Origin: Ectocarpus siliculosus
Lineage: Eukaryota; Sar; Phaeophyceae; Ectocarpales; Ectocarpaceae
Reading direction: 5' to 3'
Length of the DNA stretch: 64,000 nt
Assembly (NCBI GenBank): GCA_000310025.1
Contig: FN648459.1
Coordinates: 149,447 to 213,446, forward strand
Made by a program: the position numbers and the translations under genes. Position 1 is the stretch's first letter, and each line of letters opens with the position of its first letter. The notes beneath the pieces are model-generated. The model was not told the DNA's origin. It ran no database searches and saw only the letters and a list, made by a program, of their open reading frames with translations. Below, one piece after another: positions 45,701 through 58,300 of the stretch.

Positions 45701-46573
45701 GACAATGACCACAGGAAAGGCCACGTGTACGGATTGCTAATGTAGTGGAGAGGGCGATGCCCGTGCAAAGTAGATTGGATTTGGTGCTGTGTGTTTGTGG
45801 GGTGTAGCGATGTGCCATCCAGTTGCCATCCACGAGCGGGGTGCGGTATGCATACGACCCCCCCCCCATAAAACGGTGTTTGCGAAGACGGACATGGTAC
45901 TACATGTAAAAAAAAAAATGGTTGTTGTGCCACCAGCCGCCGCGCCGCGGCTTCCAACATGCATGCGGCTGCCAACACTGTCTGTCTCACGCAGTCTATA
46001 GGTGTGTGTAAGAAGACCCCGTTTCGCTGCGGTTTCACCATGAGCGGGAGTGCGGGCGGTGATGGTGCTCTCTGTCATAACCAGGAAGACGAGGTGTGTG
46101 CCCCCAACGACGACTCCACTCGGCTGCAGAAGTAGGAGATATGGGTGAAGGGCTGCACATACTGGACACTTTAGTCTACAGCAGCTTGTGAACTTGGACA
46201 GCAGTAATAAGGACCTGTTGAGTATCTGACGAAGGCTGGCACCCGTTGGATAAACCTGCGAAGAAAAAGTGTGTCGACTTTGTAACCTGTGGGTCACGTG
46301 GGCAGTACCCTTGCATGATGATACCCCCCAGCCCAAGTGCAGAAGATAGCCAGCCGGAGGCATAGACGGGGCGCCGGGACGGCATCGTTGACGCCGTCTG
46401 GTCGAGAGGTTTCCGCAAACGTAACGTGACTTTAGAGCATCCTCTCAGTCGTGCAGCAAGCGGGCGTAGCAAATGGTCCAGTCGTATTTCTTTGTTCCGC
46501 GTATTAACACGGTTCAACACGGTGTACCTTCCTTAACCTGCGGACTACTGTAGTACTCTATATACCGTATATA
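42754..46573. other. no supported gene; weak exon candidate and small duplications
   Basis: A minus-strand frame at 43879-43694 (RELQRLFEEQRYGDPESPLG, then a stop) has protein-like composition, but I cannot place splice sites or a family. A 27-base tandem duplication with TATGTCACTGTCATTCG lies at 45117-45170. A C/T tract is at 44638-44661. Other frames overlap each other. Confidence 0.35.
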
Positions 46574-46782
46574 CCGTATATGACACAAGATACCACACCC
46601 TTGACCAACAAACAATGCTCGATTGCTCCACAACACAACAGTGGTCGCGCCGATAGTGGTTGTGTGGGAACCGTGTCGTCTACAGCATTCTGACAAGGCG
46701 TCGTTGGGTTTACGCCTTCTGTTCGTCGTTGGAGATCTCGACCCGATAAACAGGGGGTGTGGTTTGGCAGCGTCACCGACGG
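46574..46782. mobile_element. MITE, diverged copy
   Basis: The left end CCGTATATGACACAAGAT and right end GGGGGTGTGGTTTGGC...GACGG match the two ends of the well-preserved element at 54928-55143 over a similar total length (209 versus 216 bases). It is flanked by TA on both sides. The right inverted repeat has decayed. Confidence 0.65.
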
Positions 46783-46784
46783 TA

Positions 46785-48960
46785 TACATACCGGTGTAGA
46801 TGCCGTACGTGCGTTTCGTATCGGTTTCGTGTTGCGGTTGTTTGTCTGCAGATAGTGCCGCAGCAGCACCTGTACCTCTATTCCCCGCACCTGTGTTTGT
46901 TTACGCCACGCGTTGTGTGACGGCTGACAGAGGCCGTGTGGTTGCAACTAGGACCCACGGAAACAGGAGGCGGCGATAGTCGGCACAGGAGTGTATGCAC
47001 GCGAGGAAATACATCCTGCCTAGAAAGGATACTGTTTTGGTCGAGCTTTTCATTCACACAGCACAGCGTTTCGTTTCGAGGTGGTCCCTCTCCCCGCGAC
47101 CGAACCTACACCAATCTTCGCGTCACGACCTGTGTACAATCTCCGTCTTGTTCTTTGGTGGTTGATACAGACCAGGCGGATGAACTGCACGAAGCCCATA
47201 AATAAACGTGAACTCGAGAGTGTGGGATAGCCCGTATACAAACCGCCGCGTCTACTGGTACCAGTTCGTATAATTATTTTTGTCCCCATATATCGACGGA
47301 TGATCCCTCTCCACACATCTCTAGGCTACATCAAGCTATGACAATGACATCCGCCAATAGCTCCGTGTATGTCTCCCTCACCCTGCCAGTAGTGCTGTCT
47401 TGGCGATCCCGGCGGTGTTGCGTGGTTCGCTGACTGCTCGTCCTCATTCTCCTTGTGTGCGCCAAGCAACCGCGTTTGGTTTTGGGGTAGAAATGCTGGT
47501 GAGACACGGTCATCTGATGTCGGGGCCACGAGGCAACGTGTGTGGTGAAGAGCGCCCTATTTTGCTTGTTCGTCACATGCCAACAGATCGTCAATCGGTG
47601 CTCTATAGACCACGTGCTGGTCGAAAAGGATGGAAAAGTCGGGCGTCTTGTATCTAAACTTGTCACCCCGGTAGGTAGAGGCTGTTTTTCCCCTCCTCGA
47701 ACGGAGTGGAAAGAACGGTCGCTCTTCCGTCTCCGCGGCTCATGATGAACTACCTGTCTCCGTACTGGTGCGAGTTCGTGTCCCGGGGTTCAGGATGCGA
47801 CACAGATACGCACATTTGCATGCACACACCCTACATAGCAGTGGGAGCGCTACCATAAGGCTGCGTGCTGCTGCCACCCAGCGCACCCCACTCAGGACTG
47901 CTGCCCGTGTGCAGACAGAGTAGCCAGTAGCAGTGGGGCAACAGTCCTCCTATCGCACCCTACGGGGCAATCAATTCTGTAAACAGTAGCCAGCATGATG
48001 CTTCCCGGAAACGTTTTAGTCTCGAAATGTGCCTCCTTACTCGGAAACTTTTCGATTCCCGGTCCGACACTGTGTAAAAAAGCAAACGCCCACTGGCGTC
48101 AATTTCCTGGGGGGCATGCGCAGAACCGTAGGTATACAGAGGCTCACATCTTCCACGAAAAAAAAAGAAAAAAACAAAACAAAGCAAACGTACATCAGTG
48201 AGTGGTGAATCCTACACGAAAACTCGGTTTCGTTGCCCTCGACAGTGGCGTCAAAACTAGAAGGTGAGCCCCGATTTCGACGTATTTTATCTCCGGGCAC
48301 CGTTCTGCAGCCGACATGGGGTGGTGACCACCCCGACATGCACATGTCCAACAATCGAACTCGGTATTTATTGTATTGGGGAGCGATCGGGTAAGCAGGT
48401 ACGGAGTTCGCTAAACCCAATGTTGAAAACCTAGCTAGGTGGAAGGGACAGAAGCCAAACGCCCATGTCGTTCTGCAATGTTTCGTGTGTTGCTTCGTCG
48501 TTTTCAGAGTAATCCTGGGGTGTACATCACCGAGGGATTGCACAGGTGGCCGGTGGGGCACGTTATGGGAGGTTATGCCCGCGCATAACCTGTCCAGCTT
48601 GGATATACGCTGTATAACCTCTTCATGCTGGGTTACCAACCGCCGGTTTTCTATCGGGTTAGGAAATCAATTTTAACCTTGCCTTGTCGGGCTGGCAACC
48701 TCGATCCAAAACAAATGGGTGCAACCTCGCCCGCAGCTGGGTGACAATCACCCCACCCAGCGACGCGAGCCTTCGCGTCGAGGCCAGGAACAATCCCACA
48801 CAAGGATTACGAAGCACACACACAAGGAAGGAGTACACCACACGAGGATGATGATTGGGCGATAAACAAAAAAAAATATGGTACTCCCTCAGGTCCGAAA
48901 CGTGAGCTCGATCACGTAAGCCGGGGGATCCCGCACGCAGAAAAAGTACGCCGGGGAGAG
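46785..48960. other. no supported gene outside repeat R2
   Basis: Outside the R2 copy at 47338-47575 only short shadow frames occur. A perfect 9-bp hairpin (AGGTTATGC, loop CCGC, GCATAACCT) is at 48570-48591, of unknown role. Confidence 0.4.
47338..47575 (-). repeat. dispersed repeat R2, inverted copy
   Basis: The reverse complement of this segment matches 19326-19640 with gaps, including ATGACAATGACATCCGCCAA at the left edge and GGTGAAGAGCGCCCTATTTT at the right. No coding content. Confidence 0.75.
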
Positions 48961-48965
48961 GGGCG

Positions 48966-49275
48966 AAATTATCTCGAAGGCGAATGACATACATACGCGC
49001 AGTAAGGAGGAGGTCGGGGGTTCGATCCCCGCAAAACATACAGGTATATTTTTTTCCCCAAAAACCAACAAATTTTACGCGAAATTTCGAAATTTCTCGC
49101 GAGGGCATAGGCATATGATATGCGTAGTACGGAGGAGGTTGATACTTCGGTCCCCGCGAAATTGTTTTTTCTTCCCAAAACCAAAAAAAGTAAGCGCAAA
49201 ATTTATCGCGAAGGCGTATGATACGCACGCGTAGTAAGGAGGAGGTCGGGAGTTCGATCCCCGCAAAACATGTTT
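48966..49275 (+). repeat. three tandem tRNA-like (SINE-type) modules
   Basis: Each module of 107-125 bases has the order CGAAGGCG/ATGA, GTAGTAAGGAGGAGG, then a B-box-like GTTCGATCCCCGC and an A/T-rich tail (AAAACATGTTTT, AAATTGTTTTTT). B-box positions are 49020-49028, 49145-49153 and 49252-49260. The T-arm can pair, and a GTAGTAA heptamer sits where a tRNA-Thr(AGT) anticodon loop would be, but the other stems pair poorly, so these are not functional tRNAs. The minus-strand RGSNPRPPPY-type frames are translations of the tRNA-like units, not genes. Confidence 0.65.
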
Positions 49276-50640
49276 TGTTTTTCCCAAAACCAAAAAATAC
49301 TCCAGGAGCATTTACAAAAAAAAACACACACACACGTTTAGGCCTCTCCGAGTGCTTCATTTTTCCAACCTGACGCTTTGGTTACGGTCAACAACAAAGA
49401 CAACCACGACAATCGAAAATGGCGGTCTACGGCCATACCGTAGTGGCTGTGCCCTTATCCTGCCATGACCTTCCTCGCGAAAATATCCCGACCCGCCTGT
49501 CCCCCAAAGAGGCTCTGGTGGGCCCGGAAGTGCTTTTTGCAGGCTGCCCCCGACAATACACGTCCTAAAGCAAGCAGAATCATTCTCCACAGCAGCTCAG
49601 CCTCGCGGCGTGGCCTTCCGCCCCCATCCCGCTCCCATCCCGCACTCCTTGCGCCTCCCCCGCCCTCCCGCTTGACTCCGCCCAACGAGACCTGCGACTC
49701 GAGAAGTCGATAAAAAACAGGAGAAAATCTGTAGAGCACCGGAATGTCATCTACGCGTATCCCCATCCTGAGACCTGATTGATTACAAAGTAGGAGCGCG
49801 GAATTGCGCGACGGAAGTGGAGGGAGGGGTACCTCGTCAGTAGGGTCCGAGAATCAAAGAGCGGTCTTAGCCTCCGGATTGTTGTTGTTGCTGCTTGCCT
49901 CCAATATGGAGCAATCCCTTCGAGTACAGATGGCGCGGACGACTTCCGTGGTCACAGCTTGGAAGCTACCTATATACCCAAAGAGGGCACACTCTAGGAC
50001 AAAGAGAACAACCAAGGACCCAGAAACAAACAGCACGAATGCGAAACAGCCCGTCGGGCGTATACGGCAACATATCCACGCCGGCGATGCAACTAAAAAA
50101 CAGAGCAAAGACAACATGTTTTTATATTATCGGATTCCGGTACTCCATGCGTGTACATCGAATGCCCTGGTAGTCGCAGAAAACGAGAGTAAAATACCAG
50201 ACCAAGGCGAAACCTAGGACTCCATGTTTCCCACCGAGAATTTTCGAGTACATGACGGGGGATCAGGCTCATTGCAAGCGGCAACTGGTGAATGTGTGCG
50301 TGTGTCAGAGAGGCAAAACAGTTTCCATAGTTGTAGGCACGATCCTTTGCCACCCCCCCCCCCGTAGCCCAACTACTTCGGATGAAGAACCTAAACGTAC
50401 GGTGGTATCCCTTCCTTGGCTTGCTCGATGCGAAGCAAAAGGCCATTCAATTGCAGATTCTTTCCAGCAAACCACAAAACATCGATCGTCCGCGGTGTAG
50501 GAGGGAAATGAAACTGAATCACTAGATTGCCGTATGGCTCTAGGTTGCTCTAGGTCCCCATCTCAGACAACTTGCGGAGGCAGGGGAGACAGAAAGGGTA
50601 TGCATACGGTCAATCGCATACAACGAACCCGTCGTCACTC
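49276..50640. other. no supported gene
   Basis: Short overlapping frames only. A C run lies near 50352-50363. A frame at 49804-50217 (plus) has no motif. Confidence 0.4.
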
Positions 50641-50645
50641 ACGGC

Positions 50646-52000
50646 TCAGGCGATGGAGTCCCGCAGAACACTGTGGAAGTACTTGTTGAGGAGGTAGTTC
50701 GGGTTTCCTGTCAGGTTGCACCGCCACACCGGCCGCTTGCTCCCCTCGTCGACCAGGCGGCAGGCGGATGTCCCAGTTGTGGAACAGGCATGCATCATAT
50801 GCACTACGCACCGGATGGCCGAGGCAGGGAAAAACGTAAGGGACGTGCGCATCCGAAGCATGTCCAAACCGGTCACCGGATCGACCTTGCGCTTGTTGCC
50901 AACTCCTGCTCTCACATAATTCGCCACCGCCAACCAAATGGTGAATTCTCCCTCCGGAATGGCGTTGCTGCTATCACCTCGTCTCCAGTCGTTGCCTTGG
51001 TGCTCGAAAAAATTGGCCACTTTCCCGAGAGCGTGCGACCTAGCCCTCGGTTTCCAGCTCGCTGGTCTTCGGCCTTGAGGTATATCTCGACGTCATTGCC
51101 ACGCGATGCCGCCGACCGGACCCACGTAGGGGTACCCGCGTCTTTGACCGGGCCGCCACGGATGGTGCCGATTCCAGCACTGACTTCCGCCGGAGCCTGG
51201 CCCCAATGGTTAAACACCACGACCGTCTGACGGACGATGCCTTGGCCTCTGTTCCTCTAGCAAAAAGAGCACGTCCGCCTACTACATGGCGCCTCCTGCG
51301 AGGTCCTACGTACCACACCCAAGCGCATCGTCGTAGCGCTTTTCTAGTTGCTCGGCGGATGGCAATGTTTTCGATATCGCCTGCTGCCATGCCGGGGCGT
51401 CCAGACCGGTCTCGAGCCGAGTTGGACCCAACCCGGCATCCCACTGTTGGTAACCGTGCGGCCGCCCCCCCCTTCTTCCCGTCGTGCCGTCTTCCGAGGC
51501 TGCTGAAGCCGTCTGCAACGGCAAGATCTTGAACACCTCCTGAAGCACTTCCCGGCAGAGAGGGCCAGCTGTCAACTCCTTCGTGACCTCGACCCCGCCT
51601 ACGCGACTCTTTCGCACTCCACCTGACGGCCTGCAGACTATGGCCCATACCGATACGAGTATCTCGGTGAGGTTCGCCCAGGGAAAAAGCGGCTGCCTAG
51701 CGCCAAACCAGCAAAACTCAGATCTTCGCCGTCGACTACCTCTGCGTTCATGTATTCCTCGGTAAGTTTGTGCAAATGTCCCAGCCAGGGTGGTACCTTC
51801 GCCGACCCGTCGCTCGCTGGATCACCGGCTCCACTGCCGGCTTCACCCGTGGTGTCGTCACCTCCGGCATTGCCCTCAAACCCTTCGTCGCACGTACCGC
51901 TGCCGCCTGGCGTCGCGAATATAAAATGGCGAGTGGAGCGAGTTGTGTTAGCAACAGACAATCACGAGTCAACTTGGCCAGGATGTGCCACGGAAAAGGG
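50646..52000 (-). pseudogene. unrecognised gene with a frame break
   Basis: Minus-strand pieces look like one protein. 51961-51638 is Gly/Asp-rich then helical (KVPPWLGHLHKLTEEYMNAE). 51617 to about 51320 contains LCREVLQEVFKILPLQT and SAEQLEKRYDDALG. A short intron may end at the pyrimidine-rich acceptor TTTTTGCTAG (51259). About 51256-51030 reads VVVFNHWGQAPAEVSAGIG, GGPVKDAGTPTWV and EIYLKAEDQ. 51020-50646 continues ANFFEHQGNDWRRGD, EFTIWLAVANYV, FFPASAIRCVVHMMHAC and ends PNYLLNKYFHSVLRDSIA plus stop. The last two pieces abut in different frames near 51015-51035, so one base appears lost in the GGGAAAG area, or a splice site was missed. The first two pieces also differ in frame. The C-terminal piece is clearly protein-like, but I recognise no family. 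A transposon origin is possible. Confidence 0.4.
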
Positions 52001-52199
52001 AAAGAGGACCAACCACGAGATCGACAGAGCTCACCAGCAGTATGCGATCGATACAGCAACGGAAAATTCTTCGAAATCTGTGGGTGATGTTGTTCATCGC
52101 GCTCTCTCGTCCCCACAGGCCGATAGTGTTGCATACACTCAGCGGTACCGGCATCTCGTGTAGGATGTTGACGGGGGAGGTCGAGAGCACACATCCGCC

Positions 52200-54927
52200 G
52201 TAGTGAACCGCATCGCGCGATTACTATTACAATTCAAGGGCTTAGGACGCGGAGACTGCCCCCCCCCCCCCCCCCCACCCCCAATTGAGAGTGCTCATGC
52301 CCACCTATGCATGTGAAATGGGAAAAAAATGTGAGGGACATGGCAGTTATAGCGCACTTCCAACGCAAGAATCAACTGTACTAGAAACGACGCGACGAAC
52401 GGCTAAATGCCCCCCCCTCCCTGCATCGTGCGAGGCTATATCGTACAACATCAGCATCGGCCTCAAGCCTATCGCCTCGGCTTCTTTGTTCTACGTAGAA
52501 GTACGTATGACGTTCGAGACATTGCGTGAACCGTGCGAATAAAAAGAGCAATGGTGCACAAGAGGGTGAACGCGGCGTCATTGCTGGGAGGCAAGACGGT
52601 GTACCCCGGCAGTGGTAGGGTGCTAAATTATACCAGGTACAATCCAACGAACCGAGAGGGACGTGTGCGTGTGTTCGTCACATCGCCAGACTTATACCAG
52701 CGTCAGTGATCAAGCCTTGTCGTGTTCGTATGCATACGTGAGGGAGGATAGTGCCGACTCCTGCTCTACCTGCCGCCCTCGACGGGTGTTTGTTGCCCAC
52801 AAGAGATTGCAGCCCAGAGAGATATTCGAACAACCTGTTGCCAGAGATTTGAGAGGTTCACCACCACACCACCCAAGGACGACCGAGTGGGTCGCGCGCA
52901 CGCGAGGCAATACATAAGCCCGCAACTATATCTGATTGTAGAGTGCTCATCATCAGTGCTGTCCCTCCTAACCCTGTCCCCTCCACCACCGCCGTCGCTG
53001 ACGTGCGATGCGGCGGAACTAGGTGTAGTGGCGCCTGACGGCGCTGAGGGCGCTCCACATATCGCGACGTGCGGCCCACCGTTCTTCAACGAGCTGAACG
53101 ACGCGCCACAGGCACTACACTCATAACCGCGGCCAGGAAAATTCTTGAGGCTCACCCTCCGCGGCCTCGTTTGTGCCGTGGGCTGCTGTGGTTCAATGAG
53201 ACAGAGCCGACGGAGGGTGGGGCGTCGTGTGGGGGGGCGCATAGCTTGGTATTGAAGTACTGCTGACATAATGGGGTAATCTGTTGATCCTAACGGCGTG
53301 TCCCCCTAAACGGCACCACACTCCAGCCTGTTCACCACGCATGGACGTGTGCGCACATGGACAGGAGGGGGCGCATGGATACAAAGGATAACGCATGGTG
53401 CTGAGCATGCGTCAGCCGATGGCGAATGGTTACGAGGGCCGAGGCCGGTTCTTCAGCAGCCGCATAGCCGAGAACCGAGACAACCATGTGAGTGAGTCAC
53501 GCTTTTTTTTGTGGCCTCCCGCGCTTCTGCACGCTGCTGTCACAGATCTCAGCCCCCATCTACAGCAGTACGCCTCCAATCAGCGTGTACTGCTGTTTGT
53601 TTCTGCACACATGAAAAACCGACTTGTGCACCGTATTCGATGTTGGGTTAGGGTTCGATGTTTGTTGGAGCGTGAGTGTCCCTAAGCATACCAGCTCTGG
53701 TCATGCACGCAACGCGGGGTGAGGGAAAAGGTAATATCGCCGTTGGTCATTTTTTTTGCAATCACGGATAGGCACGCACATGCACTTCGCCATCGCACTG
53801 CTGCAGCGTGTATCATTCTTTCCTAACCCCAAAGGTAGCGGTGGGCAGCGCTGGGTGTCTTATGATCGGCTGCTGACCATTCCGCGCGGGAGGTTAAGGG
53901 CTACACAGCCTTCACGGTGGTAGACTTTGGTGTAGATAGAGGGTCTACACCGAATTAGTCCCTATTAGTGTACGTTTCCCACCTCCTCCGTAAAACACGA
54001 AGAGTATGTACGAACCAAGGCCTTTTGTAGTCGTCCACGGAAAACAACACTTGACGAGTACGAACGCTGGACGCAGACATGCAGACCCGGCTGGTGCTTA
54101 GGAAATTGGATTACAATAGACCATTCCCCAAACGCTAAGGGTCCCGAATGATGCGAACACCCACTGACGTATGATACGAGTACGACAGCACGCCTGGACA
54201 ATGCAACCTCCCAATGGGTTGCGATTCGAAAAGATACAAGTAAAAATTGTAACGGGTTTTGGGGTCCAAAACATGAATCGCTTTCTCTGACGCTCTGAAT
54301 TCACTGCTAGTCTATCTTAGACTCTTCTTAGCTAGAAATGGATTCGTTGGGTCATATCATATATGTTAAGAAAATTATATTAATAAAACATGTATGTGTG
54401 TTGTGTGTTGCCGAGACCGGGAATGATATGTGTGTGTCTGCGGTGCCCCTTTTCAAATGCGTCCGCCAAACTCCGTCCAGAAAATACGCGCTTTGCTCTT
54501 TATTTGCCATGAAACAAAAGTGACGCCAAATACCAACGGCGGAGACCTGCCAGAAAAACACCACTGGCAAACAATATCGATCATTTCTGTCCCAAAGGTC
54601 GCCTCGGACGAACAAACACCTACATACTACCAATGTTGCGCAGATGGCCTCAGACAGAAAGATGCCCGATTATCAACGTTCCACAGACCACCTCGGGCAA
54701 TCCATAGCCATTCGTATGGCTTTAGATTGCACGATGGATCTTGAGCGTGCGGACCCTCACCTGCAGTTTCCCATGCTTTCGGAACAGACGGGCATCGTTC
54801 TGACGTCTCAATGCTATGTACAGCAGTAGTCCCTAACACGAACTTCAACTTTGCAGTGGGCATTGGTCAAGTACACTCAAGCGATAGATGTATTCGTACA
54901 TTTTCTTCTTTTCTTGTAACTGGACTA
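52200..54927. other. mostly non-coding; weak exon candidates
   Basis: A C run of about 19 lies at 52259-52276. A minus-strand frame near 53160-53000 encodes YECSACGASFSSLKN and HVAIC (C-x2-C-x12-H-x3-C), a possible C2HC zinc finger, without defined exon ends. A plus-strand segment from the ATG at 53395 to 53488 (GRGRFFSSRIAENRDNH) stops at a consensus GTGAGT donor. Neither could be joined to other exons. Confidence 0.35.
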
Positions 54928-55143
54928 CCGTATATGACACAAGATAACACACCCCCTGGACCGATTTTCAAAGCTCGATTACTCCACGACGAAGAGGATG
55001 CATAAATGAAACAATACGTTTTCGAACAGCTCTCGACGAGACGGTTCCAACGCCGCCGTTGTCGGCGCTGTGACTCTTCCTGCTGTTGAGATATCGAGCT
55101 TTGAAAATCGGCCAAGGGGTGTGTTATCTTGTGTCATATACGG
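54928..55143. mobile_element. MITE with 50-base terminal inverted repeats and TA flanks
   Basis: The left end (54928-54980, starting CCGTATATGACACAAGATAA) and right end (55091-55143) are inverted repeats of about 50 bases with only a few mismatches. TA dinucleotides flank both sides (54926-54927, 55144-55145), the target duplication expected for Tc1/mariner-type elements. It encodes nothing and is 216 bases long, so it would depend on a transposase elsewhere. It ends 168 bases before the start codon of the next gene. Confidence 0.9.
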
Positions 55144-55311
55144 TAATTTGTTTGTTGTAACAACAATCCAAAGTTTCCATGATCGGTGCGTTGTTTTTTT
55201 CTCAGCGTCGTGCAATCGCTCGCCCCACCCTCGACGCCCCTCCTCCACACAACATTCTCTCTCCTTTCCCTCAACCCTTCACCTCCGAATTCCTCACCTT
55301 TCCTTTTCGGT

Positions 55312-58300
55312 ATGTCTCATTCGATGGGCGGTGGCAGCAGCAGCTCGGGGCGTGCCCGCTTGCCGCTCGGGGACCTCGGCAACGCGGGCTCCAACGCTGT
55401 CCGCGGCCGCTCCAAGAACAGAGCAACCTCCCGGAAGTACACCGAGGATGCTCCCATCAGCAGCAAGCGCAGCGCGCGCAGCTCTTCCACAAGCCACAGG
55501 CAGAGGCTACGGTCCACAACGACAAGCGCCGAGAACTCGGACCCTGTGGGGAGCACCATCGCCCTCGCCATGGTGCGTATTGTTTGTCGTTTGCTTCGCC
55601 GAAGAACGTATGTTGCCTTTAGTGAGTGTTGATTGCCGAGTGTTTCCCGAGCGTCGTGGGGTTACCCAGCCTCCTCTGTGTGCCATGGACCAACCGCATG
55701 AAAATTTCTGTGCTCTTTTGTGCCGAACAACCCTCACCATTGTTCGCGTTCATGCCAGCTGGAGGGTTTCTTTCGGCCCCTCCAACCCCCCCCGCCCCGC
55801 CACCTACCCACCCAACCCCGACCCCCACCACCACAACCACCCACCCACCCACCCACCACGGCGACTTTTTTTTGTTTTTTTTTATTTTTTGGATGCCGCT
55901 GAGGCTGCTGCAAGGTAGCTTCATAGCTCGGTCGACGCTAACTTAACGTGCACGGCTACCTAACGCACTGCAAATAGTGTCGGTGGCATTGATTTTCATT
56001 GCTTCATTGTGAATATGTTGATGGTATAGGTAAACATTTTGAGCCGCTTTCGGCAACGCAGTGAGGAAGGATTGGCCATCGGTGATCGCCCGTGAACAAT
56101 GGTACGTCTTGCGGAGGACCTGTGATCAATGCTTTATATCAACCACTTCAGCAAGACAATATTCTGTCCCCGTACCCCACCTGGCCACCCAGCAAAAAAT
56201 CTCCAATTTGTTGGTGCATTTTGACCCCCTCGCTCCCCCCCACCCCCACCCGATGTTTACCATCGGGATTGGGTTTTCGTCGCTCGGCAGATATGTAAAA
56301 AAGCCAATGCACTTTGTGAACTCGGCAACCAGGTTACCTGTTTTTTTTTTACCTCTGTTTTTTTATTGGCGGTAACCATGAATGGTGGTCGAGTAGATTA
56401 TGTTGTGCGGGATCGAGAACCCTCACTCCCCGCAATGGCGACAATCGCACCACGTTGTGTTAAATCGGTCAAGCACCCTCGAGGCAGTTACACAGTGCTT
56501 ACAATTGTCTCTGGAAGTGAAGGCACCAGAAAAAAGCACCAGAAACAAAATTGAGTCATACGCAGCAGTCATCCATGCGCAAGGAAGTAAGCAAAGATGC
56601 CGAACACCCTTAGCAGGATGCAGCGCACCCTTCATGCGACGCGCCGAATACCTCGCCGCTCCGCGCTTGGTGATGTGAGAGCCTGGTCCGGTGAGAACCG
56701 GCGTGCTCCGTCCCGGCTTTGTAGGGATGCAAGGTCAGTTGCCTAACGACTACGGCATGCACGACAATGAGTACACCCCCACCCCACCCCCTCGCTCACG
56801 TCGTTGGATCTTTCCTTGTTGTACGGGAAGGGGTTGGATTTTCTTGCTAGGGTTTTAGCGTGCTCTCACTCACTCTCCATGGGAGCAACTCCTCCTTTTT
56901 CTCACGTTGCCTTTCTTATTTTCGAAATCATCGCCTGACCGCGTAAAGCACCAAGAAGCGGTCACTTTCGGCCAACATTCCCACTGCCGCGAAGGGTTTC
57001 CTCAAGAAGTCCAAGGACTGGCCTGAAGCTCTGAAGCTACAAGTTGGGGTCAGCCTGCTCAAGGCCCAAAACCTGCGGGTGCGTCTTTGGTGTGTCACTC
57101 TCTCGTGCGCTTGAGGCATCAAATCGAAGGTTGTCCCGTCTGGTTCCCGGTTGGATCTAGCAAGCTCGTTTCGAATGGCCCTTCATCTCCCGAGTTTTTG
57201 GAAGCAGCATGCCGCAGCAGTTTGACCCCCCGTTGCAAGTGGCGCTCCACACCCCAATGACCACCCTCCCCCCTCCCCCCATATGCTACAGTTCTACGCT
57301 GGGCCGGCTGCGACAAGGGAGGCCACCAAGGGAGATACTACCGCCATAAGCGCCATTCTTCATCTGGTCTTCTAGTACTCCCCGGTGTTCGCAGCCAACC
57401 CGAGCTGGCGCACCTCGGCTTCTCTCGAGGAATATCCCATCCTCAAAATGGCCTACAGGGTGTATCGGGCCCGCGGAGGCGTGTCAAGTGCACGCATGTT
57501 TGTCGGTGAGGCCATTTGTTGTGCACATTGCGTATGCATAGGTATGATTGAAAGACGTGAAGCTGAGAAGCTTGGGATGCCTTGATAGCCCCAGTTGTGG
57601 AATAGAATGATCCGGCTTGTCACCCGCACGAGCAAAGCATGTATAGCCCACACGAGCATACGAGCAGATATACTCGACAGTAAGCGTCACCCTAATGCGG
57701 ATTCTCTTGCTTCTCGTTTTTTTACCACAGGCAAGCTTGGCAAAAACCTGGCCGCCACGTGGTCGGAGTGCCACAAGCATGTCCGGATCACGGTGTGCAA
57801 GCTCACCCTCCAGGCGGTCCGGTGCGTCGAGGCCGACGTCAAGGAGGGCGATGCGCCCTCGAAGCTAACGGCACGCAACCTGGCGAAGGCTTCTCGAAGG
57901 TCTCTCCGCAAATTGGTACGTACAACTCTCGTCCAACGCTGGCCCTAAGCTTTCTAGGCGGTACTCAACTGCTTGACGACATCGCAACAAAACGATGGTG
58001 ACTAGGGGCAAACCCTAACCCAGAGCCCCCCCCCCCATGTGTAACAAAATTAAGCGTTGCCCGGGGCCTTCGTGATGGCACACATATAGGACTGTGTTTC
58101 GGTTTGATGCTTGTGAGCGAGCCTGACTCGGATACAGCGGTGTGGCCGGTAAACGTCACTCTAGTCAAGTCTAACTTGTCTGTTTACGTCTCTAGGGCGA
58201 GGGGATCTGTTTACATGGGTCGCGGTGGTGCCTAACTGTTTGTCCGAGCCATGTTTGGGGCACTTAGATTTCAGCTCTTTGGACCGGTTTGCACAGAGGA

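Noticed and set aside
48966-49275. Functional tRNA genes
   Set aside because: The T-arm is good but acceptor, D and anticodon stems do not pair well, and three similar units lie in tandem.
48659-49360. Minus-strand frame with RGSNPRPPPY-type strings
   Set aside because: This is the translation of repeated tRNA-like B-box sequence, a well-known artefact.
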